The notes under the pieces are model-generated. The model was given only the letters and a program-made list of their open reading frames with translations. It made no database searches and was not told the origin of the DNA. Shown here piece by piece: positions 8,390 through 13,172 of a DNA stretch of 14,872 nt. The translations under genes and the position numbers were made by a program. Position 1 is the first letter of the stretch; each line of letters begins with the position of its first letter. The DNA is from an uncultured Bacteroidota bacterium (lineage in GTDB: Bacteria > Bacteroidota > Bacteroidia > 2-12-FULL-35-15). The DNA is taken from assembly GCA_903881065.1 (NCBI GenBank), contig CAIRRW010000122.1, positions 1 to 14,872 on the forward strand. Reading direction: 5' to 3'.

Positions 8390-8422
8390 GATTTCGGATT
8401 TTGGATTGTTGATTTTGGATTT
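8390..8422. repeat. Heptanucleotide tandem repeat between DUF47 and pit
   Basis: On the minus strand this reads as successive degenerate heptamers AATCCAA, AATCAAC, AATCCAA, AATCCGA and a final AATC, i.e. about 4.5 units of AATCNNN. It ends four bases before the pit ATG, so it forms the immediate leader of that gene. It is low-complexity sequence with no coding potential. Confidence 0.7.
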
Positions 8423-8468
8423 AGTATGATCCGGTAAACATTTAGTATTTTGAGTTTAGCGTTTCAAA

Positions 8469-9113
8469 CTATGCGTTCTTAATAACTATAGTGTTTATTA
8501 CATTAGCAGCCGATTCGCATTTATCAGTAGCTGTTTCTAGTACTGATAATACGTCTTTCATTTTAATAACTTCTACCGCATTCTTTTCTTCTTCAAATAA
8601 TTTAGCTATTGCCATATCAAAGATATCATCTGCATGGTTTTCGATACTATTGATACGAACTGTTGATTCCTTAATTTTAGAAACGTTGCGCATATTACGA
8701 AGTTCGCCAATAGCAATCTGCAACTCTTCGGTACCTTTTAATATTAATTCGGACAAACGAATAATTGAGGGAGTCATTTCCTCCACTTTATAAAGCTCTA
8801 TTCGTTTGGAAGCGCCATGTATAAAATCAACAATATCATCAATTGCAGAAACCAAATCGTGTATATCGCCTCTATCAAAAGGGGTAATAAAGTTTGAACT
8901 TAACTCATTAAAAGTATCATGTGTGATGCTGTCGCCAACATTTTCCAGCCGTTCTATTTCACGATAAAGTTCTTTTCTTTTATCGGTAGATGATGTTGTA
9001 ACCAGCTCTACCAAAGCTTTAGCTGTTTCGGTAGCATTGGCAGCTGCCTTTTGAAATAAAAGAAAAAATACTTTGTCTTTCGGCTGAAAAAATTGAAAAA
9101 TGTTTAAGTTCAT
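8469..9113 (-). CDS. DUF47 family PhoU-like protein, partner of PiT
   Basis: 214-residue, all-helical cytoplasmic protein of the DUF47/PhoU-like family (PF01865, YkaA type). Family features are the N-terminal KDKVFFLLFQKAAANATETAKAL, the metal-binding-type motif IERLENVGDSITH (E57 and D61 in an ExxxD arrangement), and its repeat-like counterpart in the second half, SIENHADDIFD, followed by VLSVLETATDKCESAANVI. In many bacteria this gene sits directly upstream of pit and is thought to restrain or assist phosphate uptake; the same order is seen here. The start ATG at 9113 is the natural family start. A good promoter and two matching 16-bp boxes lie in the 125 bases upstream, consistent with phosphate-responsive control, which is inference. 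Confidence 0.93.
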   Translation of the reverse strand: MNLNIFQFFQPKDKVFFLLFQKAAANATETAKALVELVTTSSTDKRKELYREIERLENVGDSITHDTFNELSSNFITPFDRGDIHDLVSAIDDIVDFIHGASKRIELYKVEEMTPSIIRLSELILKGTEELQIAIGELRNMRNVSKIKESTVRINSIENHADDIFDMAIAKLFEEEKNAVEVIKMKDVLSVLETATDKCESAANVINTIVIKNA

Positions 9114-9129
9114 TGTTAATTAAAATTAC

Positions 9130-9146
9130 GTTAATTGAATGTTAAT
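9130..9146 (-). promoter_or_regulatory. Proximal copy of TTAAC-type box (leader of DUF47-pit)
   Basis: Minus strand reads ATTAACATTCAATTAAC: two ATTAAC half-sites with an 11-bp repeat distance. It differs from the distal copy at 9220-9236 at only two of 17 positions. The 11-bp spacing and TTAACA core resemble PhoP/PhoB-type tandem half-sites, as in the Bacillus subtilis Pho box. It lies just downstream of the predicted transcription start, where binding would block transcription. Confidence 0.45.
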
Positions 9147-9157
9147 TTAAGGTTGCG

Positions 9158-9192
9158 CAAAAGTAAAGATAGCAGTCATTCAGAAACTCAAA
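9158..9192 (-). promoter_or_regulatory. Promoter of the DUF47-pit operon
   Basis: The minus strand carries TACTTTTG (9158-9165), an exact match to the -7 consensus TAnnTTTG, followed by CGC. A TTTG (9189-9192) lies 23 bases upstream, in range for the -33 element. Transcription should begin near 9151, giving a leader of about 38 bases before the ATG at 9113. Confidence 0.55.
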
Positions 9193-9219
9193 GTTATATT
9201 AATATTACATTATCCTAAT

Positions 9220-9236
9220 GTTAATTTAATGTTAAG
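9220..9236 (-). promoter_or_regulatory. Distal copy of TTAAC-type box upstream of DUF47-pit promoter
   Basis: Minus strand reads CTTAACATTAAATTAAC, two TTAAC half-sites at 11-bp distance, nearly identical to the proximal copy 90 bases away. It is about 70-85 bases upstream of the predicted start site, a common position for a response-regulator activator. Chance is a concern in AT-rich DNA, but shared 16-mers with one internal mismatch are uncommon. Confidence 0.45.
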
Positions 9237-9262
9237 CGCGCATTTGCAATGCATCTACTGGC

Positions 9263-9297
9263 ATAAAACAATTTTAGTTATCCTGAAATTGTTTTGT
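9263..9297. terminator. Long hairpin downstream of the OmpA-type gene
   Basis: Arms 9265-9277 and 9283-9295 form a 13-bp stem (one G-T wobble) with a five-base loop, bounded on the minus strand by TTTTATG. It could be a second terminator for the OmpA-type transcript or an insulator ahead of the DUF47-pit promoter. T runs outside the stem are short, so terminator function is only moderately supported. Confidence 0.45.
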
Positions 9298-9302
9298 ATT
9301 AA

Positions 9303-9340
9303 TAAAAAAGCTCCGAGCATTTCTGCACGGAGTTTTTCTT
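9303..9340. terminator. Rho-independent terminator after the OmpA-type gene
   Basis: CTCCG (9311-9315) pairs with CGGAG (9328-9332), extended inward by GCA/TGC after one A-A mismatch, with a TTTC loop. A-rich and T-rich flanks on both sides give a T tract in either direction. It lies about 140 bases beyond the stop of the minus-strand OmpA-type gene; the stretch between (9341-9474) contains no convincing gene. Confidence 0.8.
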
Positions 9341-9474
9341 TTTAACTAAATGTACCCGTTATAGATAATAAAAAAAAATATTAGTTAGCTTTTTTCCAGC
9401 CTTTCCAGTCTTTCTCAATTTGTTTGATAATAGCTATTACAGAACCAACTCAATAGTTATCTTTGTAATAAATA

Positions 9475-10854
9475 TCATCTGATAATAAGCATCTCTACAC
9501 GTCGGTTTTTCTGCCTTCCTTCCGGTGTATTGTTATCAGCAATTGGTTGTGTCTGTCCGAACCATTCCACTTTAAAACGGTCGGCTCCAATACCTTTTAC
9601 TATTAAATATTTTTTCACTGCTTCAGCACGTTTTTGCGACAGTTGAAGATTGGATGCCGGTGTTCCCTGATTATCAGTATGGCCAGAAATCTTTAATCGC
9701 CATTTTGGTTTCTTAGCTAATAATGAAGCTAATTCATCCAATGAAGCAAAGGATTCTTTTTTGATAATATCCAGGCCAGTTGCAAACTCTAAATTACTAA
9801 ATGCTTTTTGAACAATTGCTTGTTCCACAGTATCCAGTTTCACAGCTACGTCTTTATTTACAACCACTTCAGGTTTTTGAATAATAAAGTGGAAGAACAC
9901 ATCTTTACTTTCTTTTATAGCATTTTTAGTAATTCCACCTACTACTACTTTTGCTATTGTTACTGTATCGGTATGTGCACCTTCGAGTTTGAATCTAACT
10001 TTTTCATCTGCAGGTAAATTATCAAAACTAAAGGTTTCATCTTTGCTTTGGATAGAAGTTCGTACAGTATTACCAACTGAATCAACCAAAATTAATTTCA
10101 CTTCAGGGCAACCATCATTACTTGCAGGTCCAGGCACATCAGGACATTTATCCAATTTGTCAATTACTCCATCGCCATCTCTATCAGGGCATCCTTTAAA
10201 TTGCGGAAGTCCCGCTTCATTAGGGCAGTCATCATCTTTATCTGGGATGCCGTCACCATCGGTATCAGGGCAGCCATTAAATTTAGCCAATCCAGGTTGA
10301 TCAGGGCAGGCATCATCTTTATCAGCAATTCCATCATGGTCACGATCCGGGCAGCCGTGCAGTTCAGGTAATCCCGGCTCATCAGGGCAAGCATCATCTT
10401 TATCAGGCACATGATCTCCATCTTTGTCAGGGCAACCCAAGAATTCCCATGTTCCCGGTACATCAATACATTTATCTTTATCGTCGGATATATGGTCGCC
10501 ATCACGATCGCGCAGTTTCGGTTTAAGTACTGCCATCCTGAACATAACTTCTATATCTTCACCATAAATTGTTTTTGTAGTTACAAATGGTGCGATATTG
10601 GACGTTCCAACAATTAACGGACCAATACGCAAACCTAACCCTACACGCAACATTCCCATCTGATCATACGATACTGGAACATAAACTCCGAAATGACGAT
10701 GATCCCAACGCGGAATAAGGCTGATGATAGACATTTCATGAACTTTAGCAGGTTGATTTTTGAATTGAAATGCATATCGCGGAGTAAGGTTTACATAAAA
10801 ATCTTTCCAGATATTATAATCAATCTGCGCTGATAATACGGTTGGCAGATTCAT
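9475..10854 (-). CDS. C-terminal part: barrel end, TSP3 repeats and OmpA domain
   Basis: 459 residues from the first ATG after the amber codon. Residues about 1-113 are beta-rich with alternating hydrophobics (DYNIWKDFYVNLTPRYAFQF, GVYVPVSYD, LRVGLGLRIGPLIVGT) and look like the end of an outer-membrane barrel, not a protein start, and there is no signal peptide. So this ORF alone would be unlikely to be exported. Residues about 116-250 are five calcium-binding-type TSP3 repeats. After a beta-sandwich-like linker (about 250-340) comes the OmpA-like domain (about 345-459), with the peptidoglycan-binding signature ISGHTDNQGTPASNLQLSQKRAEAVKKYL and the closing NRRVEMLIIR. The frame is open upstream to 10992, so the natural coding unit continues into the ORF at 10993-11949. 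Confidence 0.85.
   Translation of the reverse strand: MNLPTVLSAQIDYNIWKDFYVNLTPRYAFQFKNQPAKVHEMSIISLIPRWDHRHFGVYVPVSYDQMGMLRVGLGLRIGPLIVGTSNIAPFVTTKTIYGEDIEVMFRMAVLKPKLRDRDGDHISDDKDKCIDVPGTWEFLGCPDKDGDHVPDKDDACPDEPGLPELHGCPDRDHDGIADKDDACPDQPGLAKFNGCPDTDGDGIPDKDDDCPNEAGLPQFKGCPDRDGDGVIDKLDKCPDVPGPASNDGCPEVKLILVDSVGNTVRTSIQSKDETFSFDNLPADEKVRFKLEGAHTDTVTIAKVVVGGITKNAIKESKDVFFHFIIQKPEVVVNKDVAVKLDTVEQAIVQKAFSNLEFATGLDIIKKESFASLDELASLLAKKPKWRLKISGHTDNQGTPASNLQLSQKRAEAVKKYLIVKGIGADRFKVEWFGQTQPIADNNTPEGRQKNRRVEMLIIR
10102..10509 (-). repeat. Five thrombospondin type 3 repeats
   Basis: Protein-level tandem repeat of about 23 residues in the OmpA-type protein. Each unit has a D-x-D-G-D-x-x-x-D acidic calcium-binding loop followed by DKDDxCPDxxGL and a G-C-P-D closure. 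Paired cysteines recur in each unit, which would form a stiff Ca2+-stabilised spacer between the outer-membrane barrel and the peptidoglycan-binding domain. DNA copies are diverged, so it is not a recent expansion. Confidence 0.9.
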
Positions 10855-10992
10855 TTTAAAACTGGAATTATTATTGGCTGTATAACCTGTAGTACTGAAT
10901 CTGCCATTTAGTACGCTATCAAACTTGGAAATATTACTTAAATTGATGTTCTTAATATCCCAATTGGAAGTTGTCGGGTCGAATGATTGACT

Positions 10993-11949
10993 CTAACCAT
11001 TACTAAATTTAACTTTACCGATGTCCAATATTGAAAGGCCAACTTTTAATTTGTATTTGTTGAGATCCTTGCGCGTCAAGTCCTTCTCTCCGTTCATGTC
11101 ATATTTATATTTCATATAGTCAGGTCGCCATTCATACACAACTCCTAAATCAAAACCAAAGGATGGTTGCGATACTGACTTATAACCAAAATTGTTTTGG
11201 TCGCTATTGAAATTGGATGAATGCCCATAACCTGCATCACCATGTGATATGCTAAGTACTGAGTCGCTCGAGAATTGATATTGAAAATCCTTAACATAAA
11301 AATAAGCTGCAGCCAATCCAGCAACATATTTTACGGTAGCTCCTGCCTTCAGAAAATGTTCTCCTTCTGCTTTTATTACACGTGCATACGTAAAACCATA
11401 TTCAGCCCAAACCATGGCTTGAACACTTAAATTTTTATTGTTTACCTGTGGTACCCATAATGAAGGAACTTCAAGTGAGTTATATAATAGATCTGCCAGC
11501 GGTGCATCCACGCCATCAATGTTAATTATTGATCTTACTTTCCACTTCAATGCAATAGCATCTTTATCAGTAAGATTAACCATTAAAGAAGGTAAATAAA
11601 GATTATTTGCTATATAAATTGATTTTGGTTTTGGTCCACTTCTAATGTCTAAATGATTTTGAATTGGAGTCTCCTTAAAAGCATAATAATTATCCGTAGA
11701 AAAATCTGTCCATTTATGGTCATGATCTAGTGCTTCATGTTTCAAGCCTACATAATTATTATACAAACTAAAACTTGTTCCAAACAAGTTGAAGTCTGTT
11801 TTAAATCGACTGTCAACTATGGATGCGGGCTGCAAATCACTGCCAGTTACACCGGAATAGTTACTATTTGTAAAGCCAAGAAAATCCTGTGCGTGTGCGT
11901 TAAATACAAGTACAGTAATGGATAAGGTACAGAGTAAATATTTTTTCAT
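10993..11949 (-). CDS. N-terminal part: exported DUF5723-like barrel, ended by amber codon
   Basis: 318 residues. A clear signal peptide (MKKYLLCTLSITVLVFNAHAQ) with likely cleavage after AHAQ. The mature part starts DFLGFTNSNYSGVTGSDLQPASIVDSRFKTDFNLFG, the pattern of DUF5723-type outer-membrane proteins. It continues as many short amphipathic beta strands with aromatic girdles (NNYVGLKHEALD, LYLPSLMVNLTDKDAIALKWKVRS, FGFDLGVVYEWRPDYMKYKYD) and ends at GLSILDIGKVKFSNG. It stops abruptly mid-barrel at TAG (10993-10995), without the aromatic C-terminal strand expected of a complete barrel. The downstream ORF in the same frame supplies the missing part. I identify the family by pattern, from memory. 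Confidence 0.8.
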   Translation of the reverse strand: MKKYLLCTLSITVLVFNAHAQDFLGFTNSNYSGVTGSDLQPASIVDSRFKTDFNLFGTSFSLYNNYVGLKHEALDHDHKWTDFSTDNYYAFKETPIQNHLDIRSGPKPKSIYIANNLYLPSLMVNLTDKDAIALKWKVRSIINIDGVDAPLADLLYNSLEVPSLWVPQVNNKNLSVQAMVWAEYGFTYARVIKAEGEHFLKAGATVKYVAGLAAAYFYVKDFQYQFSSDSVLSISHGDAGYGHSSNFNSDQNNFGYKSVSQPSFGFDLGVVYEWRPDYMKYKYDMNGEKDLTRKDLNKYKLKVGLSILDIGKVKFSNG

Positions 11950-12004
11950 GAGAATAAAATTACGTACTGTTTAATGAAGTAAAAACTTGATTTGTTTTAC
12001 TTAT

Positions 12005-12012
12005 CAAAAGTA
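12005..12012 (-). promoter_or_regulatory. Candidate -7 element for the DUF5723/OmpA gene
   Basis: The minus strand reads TACTTTTG, an exact match to TAnnTTTG and the same octamer as in the DUF47-pit promoter, 55 bases upstream of the ATG at 11949. No good TTTG is visible at -33 spacing. Confidence 0.4.
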
Positions 12013-12058
12013 GAAATAAATTATCACATTAAATAGGTACATGTATTAATATAGATAG

Positions 12059-12108
12059 ATTATAAGTTCGTTTTTCATGGACGAAACCGTAAAAGCAATA
12101 CTTATAAT
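12059..12108. repeat. Nested inverted repeat between divergent promoters
   Basis: ATTATAAGT (12059-12067) and ACTTATAAT (12100-12108) are perfect complements. Within the loop TTCGT (12067-12071) pairs with ACGAA (12081-12085), sharing one base with the outer arm. It sits in the 245-base region between the minus-strand outer-membrane gene and the plus-strand lipoprotein gene, where a regulator could bind. Function unknown. Apart from this and the two promoter candidates I see nothing in the region. Confidence 0.35.
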
Positions 12109-12149
12109 ACATCAATAATTGTTATTGGTAGATGTAGTTTGAATATGTA

Positions 12150-12181
12150 TTTGGGAGTGACAAAAAAAATGGTGTACTTTG
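12150..12181 (+). promoter_or_regulatory. Candidate promoter of the lipoprotein gene
   Basis: TTTG (12150-12153) and GTACTTTG (12174-12181), 20 bases apart, fit the Bacteroidota -33/-7 arrangement with the -7 element one base short of TAnnTTTG. The start site would lie near 12187, leaving a very short leader before the ATG at 12195, which slightly favours the second in-frame ATG at 12204 as start. Confidence 0.4.
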
Positions 12182-12194
12182 CAATGATTAATTT

Positions 12195-12794
12195 ATGCAT
12201 AAAATGGGTAAGCAATATTTATTTTTAATAGTTACGATTATAGCAGTTTCGTCATGTAATCACAAAGCAGAGTTTAGAGAGGTAACAGAGAATAATCGGT
12301 ATGTAATTTCTATTCCTGATTATTTAAAAGCATGTAAAGAATTAAGTAAAGATGCCGCTTCTCAGTATCAGAATACAGATATAGGAATTTATTCGTTGGT
12401 GATAATGGAGAAGAAAAAAACTATGCAGGATTATGATATGAATTACGACCTTGATGCATATTTTAATACGGTAGCGAAACAGGGTTTTGTTGACGCCATA
12501 AAAAATGGAAAGATTAGTGTTCCGGGCCGGCAGGAAATAAATAAGAATAAAGCTCTAATTGCCGATGTAACAGGACAGGTGGGCAAAACAGAAGTGTTTT
12601 ATAAACTGGCAATTATTGAAACGCCGTATACTTTCTATCAAGTATTAATTTGGACAACAATTGAGAACAAAGAAAAATACGAACCTGACATGATTAAAAT
12701 GATTGAATCATTTAAAGAAATGCCGCTGCCGCCAAGCGAACTTCCCGAAAAGAAAGCTCAGAATAACAACTTTAAAATCACTTTGAAGTATTAA
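12195..12794 (+). CDS. Small putative lipoprotein with PsbP/Mog1-like fold, function unknown
   Basis: 199 residues from ATG 12195, or 196 from ATG 12204, which also gives a good signal peptide. Basic start, hydrophobic core LFLIVTIIAV and a lipobox-like VSSC with C21 as probable lipidated cysteine. The mature part alternates strands and helices: YVISIPDYLKA, then NTDIGIYSLVIMEKK, a helix DLDAYFNTVAKQGFVDAI, KALIADVTGQVGKTEVFYKLAIIE and TFYQVLIWTTIENKEKYEPDMIKMIESFKEM. That order, ending in a surface-exchange-like helix with SFKE, resembles the PsbP/Mog1 alpha/beta/alpha sandwich seen in many small bacterial lipoproteins; this is fold-level inference with no functional meaning assigned. It has its own promoter candidate and is followed by a repeat array and no close partner gene. 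Confidence 0.8.
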   Translation: MHKMGKQYLFLIVTIIAVSSCNHKAEFREVTENNRYVISIPDYLKACKELSKDAASQYQNTDIGIYSLVIMEKKKTMQDYDMNYDLDAYFNTVAKQGFVDAIKNGKISVPGRQEINKNKALIADVTGQVGKTEVFYKLAIIETPYTFYQVLIWTTIENKEKYEPDMIKMIESFKEMPLPPSELPEKKAQNNNFKITLKY

Positions 12795-12835
12795 GTTTAC
12801 TATTTCTCTGAGAAGGAATTACACATTTCTCATTT

Positions 12836-13009
12836 GCTGCACCTTTTTCTTCATTTGGTGAACCTTTTTCAGAAAACGTGCACCTTTTTACATTTTTGAT
12901 GCACCCTTTTCACTTTTTGATGCATCAAATTCAGCTTTTGGTGTACCTTTTTTTAAAAAGGTTCACCAAATGAAGAAAAAGGTTCACCCTTTGGAAAATA
13001 AGATGCACC
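12836..13009. repeat. Array of nine GGTGCACC-like octamers at 20-21 bp spacing
   Basis: Octamers start at 12836, 12857, 12877, 12898, 12919, 12940, 12960, 12981 and 13002 (spacings 21, 20, 21, 21, 21, 20, 21, 21). Forms are GCTGCACC, GGTGAACC, CGTGCACC, GATGCACC, GATGCATC, GGTGTACC, GGTTCACC, GGTTCACC and GATGCACC. The consensus GGTGCACC is self-complementary. Spacers are T-rich on the left (mostly TTTTTC...) and A-rich after 12960. A weaker unit may begin at 12815. Within it, 12841-12869 and 12955-12983 form a perfect 29-bp inverted repeat around 85 bases. It fills the gap between two convergent genes. The gap 12795-13172 holds otherwise only the terminator at 13105. Confidence 0.85.
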
Positions 13010-13104
13010 GTATTGATTATTAGTAGATTACAATTGTGCTAAAACTGTGATTTCCTTGATTTCGGGATAAAACGAATAAAGAAATGGTGTTTTGGAAGAA
13101 AAAT

Positions 13105-13137
13105 AAACCTGACAGATTTTTAAAATCTGTCAGGTTT
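13105..13137. terminator. 33-base palindromic terminator after aspS
   Basis: Arms 13105-13120 and 13122-13137 are perfect 16-base complements around one base: AAACCTGACAG, then an AT-rich centre, then CTGTCAGGTTT. On the minus strand it is followed by TTTATTTTTCTT, giving a good terminator for aspS, which ends 36 bases away. The palindrome is so clean that it may also belong to a dispersed repeat family. Confidence 0.8.
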
Positions 13138-13172
13138 CGACTAAATAACTAATAAGTCAGTGAACAAATAAA

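Larger units (their letters stand above)
9475..11949 (-). pseudogene. DUF5723/TSP3/OmpA outer-membrane protein gene split by an in-frame amber codon
   Basis: Read as one frame, this is an 824-codon gene: signal peptide, DUF5723-like beta-barrel, thrombospondin type 3 repeats and C-terminal OmpA peptidoglycan-binding domain, an architecture known from Bacteroidota. The frame is open throughout except for one TAG at 10993-10995. The first base of TAG (10995) and of the downstream ATG (10854) are 141 bases apart, exactly 47 codons, and the 46 codons between have no stop and plausible barrel composition (SQSFDPTTSNWDIKNINLSN onward). So no frameshift is needed; one base change, for example from TAC, CAG or GAG, would explain it. 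Either the gene is recently inactivated, the amber is read through, or it is a sequencing error. The two open parts are described separately. Confidence 0.75.

Noticed and set aside
9381..9449. Minus-strand open stretch of 23 codons reading VGSVIAIIKQIEKDWKGWKKAN then TAA, which looks like a small amphipathic peptide.
   Set aside because: It is preceded directly by an in-frame TGA at 9450-9452 and has no ATG, GTG or TTG start in frame with a plausible leader. Probably chance, or a decayed remnant.
10164..10505. Minus-strand 113-residue ORF within the TSP3 region.
   Set aside because: It is the out-of-frame reading of the TSP3 repeat DNA; its repetitive look (KMMPAL and similar) comes from those repeats.
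9475..11949. Frameshift as the cause of the split outer-membrane gene.
   Set aside because: The two parts are in the same frame: the distance from the TAG to the downstream ATG is 141 bases, a multiple of three, with no other stop between.
12836..13009. CRISPR array.
   Set aside because: Conserved part is only 8 bases, spacers are 12-13 bases and similar to each other, and there are no cas genes nearby.
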